Program-made: the position numbers and the translations under genes
Shown: positions 7,974 to 16,350 of the stretch, in pieces
Numbering within the stretch: position 1 is the stretch's first letter
How the letters are laid out: every line of letters begins with the position of its first letter
NCBI GenBank assembly: GCA_964573255.1
Contig: CAZNJB010000031.1
Location: 1 to 37,827, forward strand
Origin: CAYNUJ01 sp964573255
GTDB taxonomy: Bacteria; Bacteroidota; Ignavibacteria; Ignavibacteriales; Melioribacteraceae
DNA: 37,827 nt
Direction of reading: 5' to 3'
The notes under the pieces: model-generated
Told to the model about the DNA's origin: nothing
Database searches by the model: none
Seen by the model: only the letters and a program-made list of their open reading frames with translations

Positions 7974-8369
7974 TCAACTTATGATGATATCTGAATTATA
8001 TTTTTTTAATTCTGCAATAAACGTTTCAAAATTATTCGGAGATATGTAATATTTGCTTTTATTTATCTCAGTAATCTCTAATCTATCTAATGCCATAGCA
8101 TATGACGCCAGGATATTTTTTGTTTTTTCCACCTTTACAATATCTTTAATATTTACCTTTCTTTTAAAAACCCAGCATTTAATAAAAAGCTCACCCTTTT
8201 CGATTTTATAACTTGTACTATTCCACAGCCAAAAAGAGAGCAAAAAACTCAAGACGAAAATAATTAAAATTGTTACAGAGAAAGAAAAGATTAAAAATGG
8301 GATTATTATTATTGGAGCACTCCAAATTACAAAAGTATAAAACTTATCTTTCTTTGGTAAATATTTCAT
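7974..8369 (-). CDS. Bacterial PH-domain membrane protein (bPH_4/DUF1200-like)
   Basis: Of 131 residues, 12-47 form two closely spaced membrane helices. The C-terminal 75 residues match the bacterial PH domain formerly called DUF1200: a strand pair around GELFIKCWVFKRKVNIKDI, the ALDRLEI motif (near residue 92) and the YISPNNFETFIAELKK end. Such proteins are probably small inner-membrane scaffolds; no enzyme activity is known. It is the first gene of the cassette-like block, with no clear recombination site upstream. Recognition of the domain is by motif memory, so it should be read as likely and not certain. Confidence 0.75.
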   Translation of the reverse strand: MKYLPKKDKFYTFVIWSAPIIIIPFLIFSFSVTILIIFVLSFLLSFWLWNSTSYKIEKGELFIKCWVFKRKVNIKDIVKVEKTKNILASYAMALDRLEITEINKSKYYISPNNFETFIAELKKYNSDIIIS

Positions 8370-8443
8370 TTGTAGTCTCTATATTTTTTGCTTTATTACT
8401 GCGTCGCTTTTCACCCGACTTGCCCCGCCTATTTTTATCTTAA

Positions 8444-8483
8444 CGGATTATTAGAACGAAATTTTATTCCGCCTGATAATCCG
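8444..8483. repeat. 8-bp inverted repeat, possible cassette-array boundary
   Basis: CGGATTAT and ATAATCCG are perfect complements separated by 24 nt. On the minus strand the repeat runs directly into GTTAAGA, similar to the right outer arm of an attC site, about 70 bp upstream of the PH-domain gene. Spacing differs from a standard attC, so this is tentative. Confidence 0.3.
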
Positions 8484-9327
8484 GTGTTTTCATCCATCTA
8501 ACATACCAGTTACCGCGAACCTTGATTTCTGTTCAGCGTTTATATGATAATTCTGTTTACACCTTTTTTGATAATTCTTAATCCTATAAGAATGGGCTTC
8601 AATCCTTTTAGCTCCGCAGCCTACTTTTTTCATTTTAATTTTGATTGTTGTAAAAAGATTTGAGTTTTTTCCCCTGCTTACTCGTATAGAATTCCGCCCT
8701 TTATTGTAATCGTAATACATCATAATATGTTATTGTCCGATTATAAGTATTCTTTGTATTTAAAATAGGAAAATATTTCTCACATATCAACCCAGAAGGA
8801 GATAATATTTAGGAAGGGGCTAAATAAGGTTTTCGTCATTAGTCATTTGGGATAGAAATACAGTGAACCGTGTTTAATTATTTAGGTTGTTCAAGTAATG
8901 CCTGTGATTTGAGCCGTGCTTAAATTATACTAACGGTATAGGATCATTGGACGATCGCTTGACCTGATGAATGGACGGTTCAGCTGCGAATAAATAAAGG
9001 GAGCGACATAACTATGCCTCCGTTCGCGTAAAGCAATTAACTCCGTTGGCCCGCCCGGATTTACCCACCTGAATCTTTATACACGTTTTATCAAATTACA
9101 TTTTCTCTTTGACTTATAGTCACCCTATTTCAGGGAAGGACACCATTTCTCACTTCTAATATTTCTTATTTCTAGTTTCTAGTTTCTTCTTTTTTAGAGC
9201 CTCCACTCCCTTTGCCAATTTATTTAGGCTACCAAATCAAAAGAACATGCTTCAGCACGGATTCTGCAATTGTAATCCACGTTTGTGAAATGTACTTTCA
9301 TCCCAATATCCGCAACTGCTTATTTTT

Positions 9328-9359
9328 TTTGATTTTAAGGCTGCTTGTATCTAAATTTA
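9328..9359 (+). promoter_or_regulatory. Bacteroidota-type promoter of the PpiD-like gene
   Basis: TTTG (9328-9331), 20 bp, then TAAATTTA (9352-9359), one base off TAnnTTTG. The predicted leader is about 43 nt and contains the ribosome site GGAGG (9390-9394). Confidence 0.4.
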
Positions 9360-9405
9360 AGGTCTGTATTTTTTAAAGATGTCAAATTTGGAGGAATAGA
9401 ATACT

Positions 9406-11499
9406 ATGGGTATGATGGCCCGAATGAGAAATCTCGCACCGTGGTTTATAATTACCGTAGGCGGATTGTTCGTATTGTTTATGGTTTTATCAGATTCAAA
9501 AGTAACACAAATTTTAGGTCAGAGGACAAATAACGTCGGTTATATTGACGGAGAGCCTGTCACCTATCAAGAATTTTCACAATTAGTTGAAACTGCAAGA
9601 AATAACCGTGTTCAAGCAACTGGACAAGATATTCCCGAAGAACAGCTTAATTTCTTTAGAGATCAGGTTTGGGACGCTTACGTAACCCAGAAATTAATCG
9701 AAAAGAAAATTGATGAATACGGAATAATCGTTTCGGATCAAGAAATTAGAGACGCCCTCTTGGGACCTAATCCACCTAATGTAATCAAACAATATTTCAT
9801 CGATTCTTTAGGCAATTTTGACAGAGAAAGATACGAGCAAGCAATCTTCGATCCTCAGAATAAACAAGCCATGCTTCAAACCGAAGAGATTGTTCGTCAG
9901 CAAAAATTACAAGAAAAATTAGAAAGTTTCATTAACTCATCAATCGTGGTTAGCGAAGAAGAAATAAAAGAAAAGTTTATTAACGATAATATAAAAATGT
10001 ATGCTGACTACGCTTTCCTAAACGGATACTTTGTAGCCGACTCGTTAATAAGTTACGACGAAGAAGATTTACGTAAATATTATAACGAACATCTTGATGA
10101 TTACAAAATAGAAGCACAACGTCAGTTAAAATATGTTCTGTTTAGAGAAAAAGCTTCCAAAGACGATACTCTTTTTATTCAGAAGAACCTTAAATCTATT
10201 GTAGAAAAGTTGAAGAAAGATACAAGTTCTTTTAAAACTTATGTGGAAATTTACTCCGAGGTTCCTTATAGAGTAGATACTATTGCAATGAACAGAGTTC
10301 CGATTTTAGTTTCCGATAAATTTTTAAATGCTAAGCCTGGCGATATTATTGGTCCGGTAATTACATACGAAGGCTATGTAGTATATAGAATTAAGGGAAT
10401 TAAAAAAGGTAAAAAGGAATTTGTTCGCGCTTCACATATATTAATAAAGACTGACGGTAAAAACGACGAAGCAGCAAAAAAAGAAGCAGATGCTATTTAT
10501 CAGCAATTAGTAAACGGCGCAGACTTTGCACAATTGGCGAAAGACAGATCTGATGATCCTGGTAGCGCGGTACGCGGCGGCGACCTCGGATGGTTCAGCA
10601 AAGGTCAAATGGTTAAATCATTCGAAGATGCAAGTTTCAAAGGGAAAATCGGGAAAGTTCAAAAGCCTATTAAATCCCGTTATGGTTATCACATAATATT
10701 GGTTACAGGAAAAACCAAAAAGAAATTTGCTGTAGAAAAAATTGTAAATAAAATTAAACCCTCTGCAACTACTGTTGATAGAATTTATAATGAAGCCAGC
10801 GATTTTGCATACTTAGCCAACAAAAATGATTTCGACGAAGAAGCTGAATTATTGAATTACACTGTTTCCGAAACCCGTCCTTTCAAAGAAGATGCATTTG
10901 AAGTTCCGGGATTAAGCGGAAATAAAGGATTAGTTCAATTCGCATTCAAAAATGACCTTGGCGATATAAGCAAAGTATTCAAAGTTGATTTAGGTTATGT
11001 AGTTGCGAAGATATCGAATGTTATCAATTCCGGATTTAAAGATTTTGAAGATGTTAAATCACAAGTAGAAAATAAAGTTAAAATCGAGAAGAAAAAAGAT
11101 TATGTAATGAAACTTGCCGCAGAAATAAGAGAAAAAATTGGGGATAGCGGCAATCTAAATATTGCAACCGAAGTTTTCCCTAAAGCGGTAGTTAGTTCCG
11201 CACAAGGTTTCACCGCACTTGATATGATACCCGGAATAGGTAAAGAACCTATTTTTGTTGACTACTGCTTGAAAGGAGAGATAAACAAAGTTTCTGATCC
11301 TATCAGAGGTACTCGTGGAGCTTACTTAATTAAAGTTACCGATAGAACTCCTTTCGACAGTACAAGTTATCAAATTCAGCACAATACAATTCGCGATCAG
11401 ATATATCAAATGAAAAAAGCGAAAAACTATCGCGAATGGATTGAATCAATTAAGAAAGAAGCTGACATTGTTGACGAGAGATATCTTTTCTATCGTTAA
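9406..11499 (+). CDS. PpiD/SurA-like periplasmic peptidyl-prolyl isomerase
   Basis: The 697-residue protein has a single N-terminal membrane helix (12-29), a SurA-N-like chaperone region (about 40-190), and one parvulin (PpiC) domain at about 340-436, recognised by RASHILIK, GGDLGWFSKGQM and RYGYHIILV. The segment at 235-330 looks like a second, degenerate parvulin domain, and the C-terminus continues with chaperone-like helices. This is the PpiD plan: inner-membrane anchored, assisting outer-membrane protein folding as they leave the Sec translocon. GGAGG eleven bases upstream supports the first ATG; a second ATG lies two codons later. A strong terminator follows, so it is a single-gene unit. 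Confidence 0.9.
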   Translation: MGMMARMRNLAPWFIITVGGLFVLFMVLSDSKVTQILGQRTNNVGYIDGEPVTYQEFSQLVETARNNRVQATGQDIPEEQLNFFRDQVWDAYVTQKLIEKKIDEYGIIVSDQEIRDALLGPNPPNVIKQYFIDSLGNFDRERYEQAIFDPQNKQAMLQTEEIVRQQKLQEKLESFINSSIVVSEEEIKEKFINDNIKMYADYAFLNGYFVADSLISYDEEDLRKYYNEHLDDYKIEAQRQLKYVLFREKASKDDTLFIQKNLKSIVEKLKKDTSSFKTYVEIYSEVPYRVDTIAMNRVPILVSDKFLNAKPGDIIGPVITYEGYVVYRIKGIKKGKKEFVRASHILIKTDGKNDEAAKKEADAIYQQLVNGADFAQLAKDRSDDPGSAVRGGDLGWFSKGQMVKSFEDASFKGKIGKVQKPIKSRYGYHIILVTGKTKKKFAVEKIVNKIKPSATTVDRIYNEASDFAYLANKNDFDEEAELLNYTVSETRPFKEDAFEVPGLSGNKGLVQFAFKNDLGDISKVFKVDLGYVVAKISNVINSGFKDFEDVKSQVENKVKIEKKKDYVMKLAAEIREKIGDSGNLNIATEVFPKAVVSSAQGFTALDMIPGIGKEPIFVDYCLKGEINKVSDPIRGTRGAYLIKVTDRTPFDSTSYQIQHNTIRDQIYQMKKAKNYREWIESIKKEADIVDERYLFYR

Positions 11500-11517
11500 T
11501 TAAAATTTTCGACACTC

Positions 11518-11550
11518 AAAAAGGTTCGGCTTTTCAGTCGGACCTTTTTT
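11518..11550 (+). terminator. Intrinsic terminator after the PpiD-like gene
   Basis: AAAAAGGTTCGGC and GTCGGACCTTTTTT form a 13-bp stem with two G-U pairs around a 6-nt loop, ending in a T run. It stands 19 bp after the stop codon. Confidence 0.85.
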
Positions 11551-11609
11551 ATTTTAAAGTACCGGATATTTACACTCATAAAGATTTATTTTTTTTATAA
11601 TTTAGTAAC

Positions 11610-12323
11610 ATGAAATTGAGAACTACTATATTTATTCTATTATTCCCCTTCTTTTCACTTTTTGGTCAATATGCCGAATCCGGTTTTTCTTTATCCATAA
11701 GCGCCAATTATACCACAACTTCCCGATTATTTCTCAATCCAAATTCTTCCGATCGTTTCATTAGAGAAACTTTCGAATCACTGGATAACATTATACATTA
11801 TTCAATGGATTTGCGTTACCGCTTGAGCAGCATTACAGCAATAGGCTTAAATATTGAATTGATAAAAAAAACTTACTTTGGGAAAAACGTTACAGCGTCT
11901 TCGCCGTCGGGTGTAATCCGTGTTGAAGTTGAAGACGGTTATATGATAATTCCAGTTGAATTAAATTTAATATACCTACTGCCGTTTTCGACTAACTCAC
12001 TAAAATTTTATATGTCCGGTGGAGCGGGTTTTTATTTCGGAAAGCATATCAGAAATTTCGGCAACGCAGAAATTGAAAGCAAAGAAGACGGAATTCCATT
12101 CGGTATTCAAGTTGAAGTAGGAATGGAATATATGATATTCGAAAATCTTTCAACAAGATTTAATATGCGTTTCAGAGATCCGGAAATTACTTTCATATCA
12201 AATTATAAAAGCAGGAATGTGATTTATAATAATACAAATATATTGCTGCCGATAAAATCTTTTACCACAAAAGTTAATATCGACGGGGTAACTTTCGGTT
12301 TGGGATTTGTTTTCCACATTTAA
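11610..12323 (+). CDS. Outer-membrane beta-barrel-like protein
   Basis: The 237-residue protein opens with a signal peptide (MKLRTTIFILLFPFFSLFGQ, cleavage likely after residue 19) and continues with alternating polar and aromatic beta strands, Gly-rich turns such as YMSGGAGFYFGKH, and a C-terminal strand ending FGLGFVFHI, a typical barrel end with a terminal hydrophobic residue. This suggests a small outer-membrane beta-barrel of about 8-10 strands, of the OMP_b-brl type. No function can be given. The start codon has almost no ribosome-binding sequence upstream, only AT-rich DNA. Confidence 0.75.
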   Translation: MKLRTTIFILLFPFFSLFGQYAESGFSLSISANYTTTSRLFLNPNSSDRFIRETFESLDNIIHYSMDLRYRLSSITAIGLNIELIKKTYFGKNVTASSPSGVIRVEVEDGYMIIPVELNLIYLLPFSTNSLKFYMSGGAGFYFGKHIRNFGNAEIESKEDGIPFGIQVEVGMEYMIFENLSTRFNMRFRDPEITFISNYKSRNVIYNNTNILLPIKSFTTKVNIDGVTFGLGFVFHI

Positions 12324-12401
12324 AACAATCAATATATTTTCATTCTTATTTACTAACTTTAATTAATTATACTTCATTCATTTAGCTTTACTAATTATCA
12401 A

Positions 12402-12433
12402 TTAGCCTGTTAATCATGTAACACTTATATTTG
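12402..12433 (+). promoter_or_regulatory. Bacteroidota-type promoter, leaderless aroK transcript
   Basis: TATATTTG (12426-12433) is a full TAnnTTTG match, with TTAG (one mismatch to TTTG) 20 bp upstream. The box ends four bases before the aroK ATG, so the transcript would begin at or very near the start codon; no Shine-Dalgarno sequence is present. Confidence 0.5.
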
Positions 12434-12437
12434 CCGC

Positions 12438-12974
12438 ATGAAAAAGAAAATAATTTATTTAACCGGATTCATGGCAAGTGGTAAGAGTACATACGGGAGA
12501 ATACTCGCAAACGTACTCGGATGGAAATTTTATGATCTCGATAAATTGATTGAAAAAAGAGAAGGTAAAGAAATTGTTGACATATTTAAAGAATATGGAG
12601 AACAATATTTTAGAGAATTAGAAACTAAAGTATTGAAGGAAATTAGCGATAGTGAGAATATTGTTGTCGCTTTAGGCGGCGGAACAATAGTTAACGATGA
12701 TAATTTAACCATCTGCAAAGATAGCGGAGTAACGATTTATTTAAAATGCTCGGTTAATACTATCTTTCATCGAATTAGAAGAAAAACAACAAGACCCCTG
12801 TTCAGGGATTTAATTATGCAGGGGAAAAACAAAGAAATTAAAGAAAAGATTACCAGCATGCTTGCCGAAAGGGAAAAATATTATAAAAAAGCCGATTTGA
12901 TTATCAACACAGACAAAAGAAGTTTGGGAAAAACAATAGACTATATTAATCATAGACTAAATAAATACATATGA
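12438..12974 (+). CDS. aroK: Shikimate kinase
   Basis: The 178-residue kinase phosphorylates shikimate at the 3-hydroxyl in the chorismate pathway. It has the Walker A loop GFMASGKST (residues 10-18), the shikimate-binding DLDKLIEKREG segment with the family Asp (about 34-44), FRELE, and the VALGGGT motif near residue 78. The lid region carries RKTTRPLF. Length is normal. The start is fixed because the next Met lies inside the P-loop. Its stop overlaps the aroB start by 4 bp (ATGA), so the two are co-translated. Confidence 0.96.
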   Translation: MKKKIIYLTGFMASGKSTYGRILANVLGWKFYDLDKLIEKREGKEIVDIFKEYGEQYFRELETKVLKEISDSENIVVALGGGTIVNDDNLTICKDSGVTIYLKCSVNTIFHRIRRKTTRPLFRDLIMQGKNKEIKEKITSMLAEREKYYKKADLIINTDKRSLGKTIDYINHRLNKYI

Positions 12975-14065
12975 AAAAAATCTGCATCGATTTAAAATAT
13001 CATAAATATAATATCGAGATCGGAAGTTCATTAGTAAAAAGTATAACCGGTTATATTAACGAACATCATTCCAATACAACGGCATTTTTACTTGTCGATA
13101 AGAGCATATTAAAAATTCACAAGGATAATTTCATTAATCCGATTATTGAACTGATCGACGGTAAAACAATAGTTTACCCATTTTTGGCAAGCGAAAAAAA
13201 CAAAACATACGATAGCATAATTAAAATACATGCTGCAATGCAGAAGAAAAAACTCGGAAGGGATTCTTTGCTAATTGCTATCGGCGGTGGAATTACAGGT
13301 GATGTTGGTGGATTTGCGGCAAGTACTTATATGAGAGGAATTCCGTACATCCAAATACCAACAACTCTTTTAGCCGCGGTAGATAGTTCCGTCGGTGGTA
13401 AAACTGGAATTAATTTTAATGGTGCAAAAAATTTCATAGGATCTTTTTATCAACCTGAAGCCGATTTTATAGATACAAGTTTATTTTCTTCTCTCCTAGA
13501 AGAAGAGATTATCTGCGGCACAGGTGAAGTACTTAAATATGCATTCCTTACTGATATTCAATTTTATAATTATTTAAAAAGAAATATCGATAAATTAATT
13601 TCATTGAATAAGACCACACTTCAAAGAATAATCGAAGAATCCGTTAAATTTAAAGCCGCAGTGGTAATTAAAGACGAGAAAGAAAGCGGTTTGAGAAAAG
13701 TCTTAAACTTGGGACACACTTTCGCTCATGCTTTCGAATCAACTTTAAATCATAAAATAAAACACGGTCAGGCGGTTATTGTAGGACTTACAGCCGCCCT
13801 TCACCTTTCGTTTCAAATGGGATTATTAAACGAAAAGAACTTGCTTAAATATTTATCTCTTCTGGTTCCGTTTTCCGAATTCATCAAATTAAAGATAAAT
13901 GATCCTGCTGCATTATATAATGCAATGTACAGCGATAAAAAGAATAGAAGAGGAAAAATTAAATTTGTTCTATTGGAAGATATAGGAAAGATATTACTGG
14001 ATGTTGAGTGTCCGAAAGAAAAAGTTATTAAATCAATTGAGTTTGCTCTGCAATATTTTTCGTAG
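12971..14065 (+). CDS. aroB: 3-dehydroquinate synthase
   Basis: The 364-residue NAD- and metal-dependent enzyme converts DAHP to 3-dehydroquinate, the second step of the chorismate pathway. Visible signatures are the NAD-binding GGGITGDVGGF, the substrate loop PTTLLAAVDSSVGGKTGIN, the metal ligand Glu in GTGEVLKY, and the two metal-binding His in NLGHTFAHAFE and HGQAV. It overlaps aroK by 4 bp. The following glycosidase-like gene may begin inside its last 65 bp, so the operon probably continues through to the dipeptidase gene. Confidence 0.96.
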   Translation: MKKICIDLKYHKYNIEIGSSLVKSITGYINEHHSNTTAFLLVDKSILKIHKDNFINPIIELIDGKTIVYPFLASEKNKTYDSIIKIHAAMQKKKLGRDSLLIAIGGGITGDVGGFAASTYMRGIPYIQIPTTLLAAVDSSVGGKTGINFNGAKNFIGSFYQPEADFIDTSLFSSLLEEEIICGTGEVLKYAFLTDIQFYNYLKRNIDKLISLNKTTLQRIIEESVKFKAAVVIKDEKESGLRKVLNLGHTFAHAFESTLNHKIKHGQAVIVGLTAALHLSFQMGLLNEKNLLKYLSLLVPFSEFIKLKINDPAALYNAMYSDKKNRRGKIKFVLLEDIGKILLDVECPKEKVIKSIEFALQYFS

Positions 14066-15719
14066 GGGAAAAATACACTTTGCAATAATTGCATTATTTG
14101 TTTATTCAATTTCTTTTGCGCAATCCAATCACGAAACTCGCGGAGTATGGATAAGCACAAATTATAGATTGGACTGGCCACCGAAATCGTTGGATGAACA
14201 AGTCCAAAAACGTGAGTTGACACATATCTTAAAAGATATTCGCAAAAGAAATTTCAATACTGTTTATTTTCAAGTACGCAGCGGCGGAACGTTAATCTAC
14301 CCATCAGATATTGAGCCACTTTCTCCCTATATTCCTCACCTCTCCAAATCAACACCTTCCTACGATCCGCTAAAATTTGCTGTAGAGCAGGCACACAAAC
14401 AGCAACTCGAAATTCATGCTTGGATAAACGTATTCAACGTTACACCTAATTACAACGAAATAAAAAAGTATGATAATTTTATAATGAACCGTCATCCCAA
14501 TTGGATAGTCGCTTCACACGTTGACGGTACAACTAAATATTGGATAGATCCCGGTCTACCCGAAGCAATACAATATTTAATAGATTTAGTTCTCGAAATA
14601 GTTGAAAGATATGATATTGACGGCATAGTGTTAGATTATTTAAGATATCCTGAAAAAAAGTTCAATGATGATTTTTCATATACCATTTACGGCGAAGACA
14701 AGGAGAGGGATAAGTGGAGACGAGAGAATATAAATTCTTTTATGGATTCACTTTATAAGAAAGTAAAGAAACTAAAACCTTATCTTAAAATTGGTGTGTC
14801 ACCACTTGGCGTATATAAAAACAAACATAAAAAGCTATTTCTTTCGGCATTCGAAGATGTTTATCAAGATGCCTTATTCTATCTAAAAAACGGTATTGTC
14901 GATTATATTACGCCTCAAATATACTGGCCTATAAATTTTAAACCTTCATTTAAAAATTTATCGAAATTCTGGATTAATAATTCTTTCGGTAGAAATATTG
15001 TTATAAACATAGGAGCCTACAAACCGGAAGTAAAAAGAGAATTGTTCAGTGAAATTAAGACAGCGCGTAAATTAGGTGCAGAGGGTATAGCCATTTACAG
15101 ATATTCAAATATAAAAAACAACCAAAATATTAAGTTCAATTCTTTCGTATTTCCGAAGGAAATGTTTTTTATCGATAAGTCAGTTCCTAAGGAGCCTAAA
15201 AATTTAAGTGTAAATATTAATTCAATAAATCCATTGTCGATAATTTTGGGATGGTCAATTCCGAAAAATTCGCCAGATAAGTTTGCGCTTTATAAGTTTG
15301 CTGGGAATAAACCGGAATTGATTACTCTATTACCAGGCAACCGGAATTCAATAAGAATCCAAATATCCAATCCGGAAAGCTCCAACTATACGTTTTCTCT
15401 AAAATCATTGAGTAAACTAAAAAATGAAAGCCCGAGTTATTCAAACAAAGTAAGCATTAATATTAACGAATTGACCGGAATTTATAATTCCCTCTCAAAT
15501 GAATCAGATGAAACTATTCACTTAATTCAGAATAAATATTTATTTATTAATTCGCTCACTTCAACAATAGTTAAAATATCAACCAATAATAAAAAGAATG
15601 TAATATCACTTCCTATTTTAAAAGGGCCTAATTTAATTCCGGTTGATATCTCCACTTCGGCTGTAACATTAAATGTTGAATTGAATAACAAAACTAAAGT
15701 TATTAACTTAAATAAATAA
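14001..15719 (+). CDS. GHL10-family glycosyl hydrolase-like secreted protein
   Basis: The 572-residue protein has a signal sequence (hydrophobic core near residues 26-40, cleavage after FAQ), then a GHL10 (formerly DUF187) TIM-barrel-like domain at about 44-350: HETRGVWIST, the FNTVYFQVRSGGT strand, EIHAWINV, DYDIDGIVLDYLRYP and YITPQIYWP. The end is a fibronectin-like and beta-sandwich region. GHL10 proteins are thought to act on peptidoglycan or other polysaccharides; the activity here is inferred. The start is uncertain: the ATG at 14001 lies inside aroB and gives a long basic n-region, while AGGGGA at 14064 would suit a start with a non-ATG codon. Next to a D-Ala-D-Ala dipeptidase it suggests cell-wall turnover. 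Confidence 0.83.
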   Translation: MLSVRKKKLLNQLSLLCNIFRRGKIHFAIIALFVYSISFAQSNHETRGVWISTNYRLDWPPKSLDEQVQKRELTHILKDIRKRNFNTVYFQVRSGGTLIYPSDIEPLSPYIPHLSKSTPSYDPLKFAVEQAHKQQLEIHAWINVFNVTPNYNEIKKYDNFIMNRHPNWIVASHVDGTTKYWIDPGLPEAIQYLIDLVLEIVERYDIDGIVLDYLRYPEKKFNDDFSYTIYGEDKERDKWRRENINSFMDSLYKKVKKLKPYLKIGVSPLGVYKNKHKKLFLSAFEDVYQDALFYLKNGIVDYITPQIYWPINFKPSFKNLSKFWINNSFGRNIVINIGAYKPEVKRELFSEIKTARKLGAEGIAIYRYSNIKNNQNIKFNSFVFPKEMFFIDKSVPKEPKNLSVNINSINPLSIILGWSIPKNSPDKFALYKFAGNKPELITLLPGNRNSIRIQISNPESSNYTFSLKSLSKLKNESPSYSNKVSININELTGIYNSLSNESDETIHLIQNKYLFINSLTSTIVKISTNNKKNVISLPILKGPNLIPVDISTSAVTLNVELNNKTKVINLNK

Positions 15720-15741
15720 TTTAACTTAATAGAGAAAAGAA

Positions 15742-16350
15742 ATGAAAGTGTGTTATCAATTCATATTACTGGCAGTATTATTCCCCATTCTAACTTCCGG
15801 ACAAATAGATACCACTATTGTTCCGTTAAACGAAATTGATTCAACAATAGTTCAAGACGTTAAATACGCCACAGTAGATAATTTCACACATCAAATATTG
15901 TATGAAAGCGATAAAGTATATTTGCGCAAAGTTGTTGCGGAGAAATTATCCGCAGCAAATAAATATTTACAGAAAGAATATAATTTAACAATTAAAATAT
16001 TTGACGGTTACCGTCCGCTTTCAGTACAAAGGAAAATGTGGAAAATTATGCCTGATTCACGCTACGTTGCTAATCCAAAGAGAGGAAGCAGACACAATCG
16101 CGGTGCTGCGGTTGATATTACACTTATTGATTCAAATGGAAATGAACTGGCAATGGGAACCGAATACGATAATTTTACCGAAAAAGCTCATTATGATTAC
16201 AAGGATTTAACGCAAGAAGAAAAGAAGAATAGAAAGTTGCTTCGCGATACTATGGTTAAATTCGGTTTTGAGCCATTAGAAACCGAATGGTGGCATTTTG
16301 ATTTTAAAGGTTGGAAAAATTTTTCACTGATGGATATAAAAATCAATTAG
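15742..16350 (+). CDS. D-alanyl-D-alanine dipeptidase (VanX/DdpX type)
   Basis: This 202-residue zinc peptidase of family M15D has an N-terminal signal peptide (cleavage near residue 20), so it works in the periplasm. The active site is complete: Arg91 in DGYRPLSVQ, zinc ligands His118 and Asp125 in SRHNRGAAVD, and Glu182 and His185 in EWWHFDF. Secreted members usually recycle D-Ala-D-Ala from peptidoglycan; no vanA/vanH genes are nearby, so glycopeptide resistance is unlikely. It follows the GHL10 gene by 22 bp and is in the same operon. Its stop overlaps the end of the opposite-strand kinase gene by 8 bp. Confidence 0.92.
   Translation: MKVCYQFILLAVLFPILTSGQIDTTIVPLNEIDSTIVQDVKYATVDNFTHQILYESDKVYLRKVVAEKLSAANKYLQKEYNLTIKIFDGYRPLSVQRKMWKIMPDSRYVANPKRGSRHNRGAAVDITLIDSNGNELAMGTEYDNFTEKAHYDYKDLTQEEKKNRKLLRDTMVKFGFEPLETEWWHFDFKGWKNFSLMDIKIN

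Larger units (their letters stand above)
5556..8369 (-). mobile_element. Integrase-less gene-cassette array (CALIN-like)
   Basis: Five small genes lie head to tail on the minus strand, none metabolic, each short and AT-rich, separated by imperfect inverted repeats of 60-110 bp. At least two repeats (6334-6409 and 5762-5869) have the order expected of integron attC sites in the gene-sense direction: an outer arm ending AAC, a 4-5 nt unpaired spacer, an inner arm with one extra base, a variable middle, the inner complement, a 5-6 nt spacer and an outer GTT arm. One-gene-plus-one-repeat units of constant orientation are the hallmark of integron cassettes. No tyrosine integrase with an IntI patch is in the window, so this would be an orphan cluster. 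The boundaries are approximate: the downstream end near rpiA and the upstream end near 8450 lack clear sites. Confidence 0.55.
8370..9405. other. About 1 kb with no convincing gene
   Basis: I find no RNA gene, integrase or transposase here. An open frame of 77 codons on the minus strand (8490-8723) is Lys/Arg-rich and unlike any family I know, and has no ribosome site. A perfect 8-bp inverted repeat CGGATTAT/ATAATCCG lies at 8444-8451 and 8476-8483 and could be a decayed cassette end. Positions 8935-9065 are richer in G and C than the surroundings and contain scattered short inverted repeats. 9150-9200 is a pyrimidine-rich stretch with a repeated TTTCTAG. The promoter of the PpiD-like gene lies at the right end. 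Confidence 0.5.

Noticed and set aside
8490..8723. 77-codon minus-strand frame, Lys/Arg-rich
   Set aside because: No ribosome site and no recognisable family; it lies in a stretch with no other coding signs. It was kept only as a note in the gene-free region.
8910..9000. GAGCCGTGC and GGACGGTTC as a group II intron domain V
   Set aside because: The two parts are about 70 nt apart, not the 34-nt hairpin of domain V, and there is no reverse transcriptase.
8968..9020. ACCTGATG followed by AAGGGAG as a TPP riboswitch remnant
   Set aside because: The matching CTGAGA and upstream stem are missing, and no thiamine gene is adjacent.
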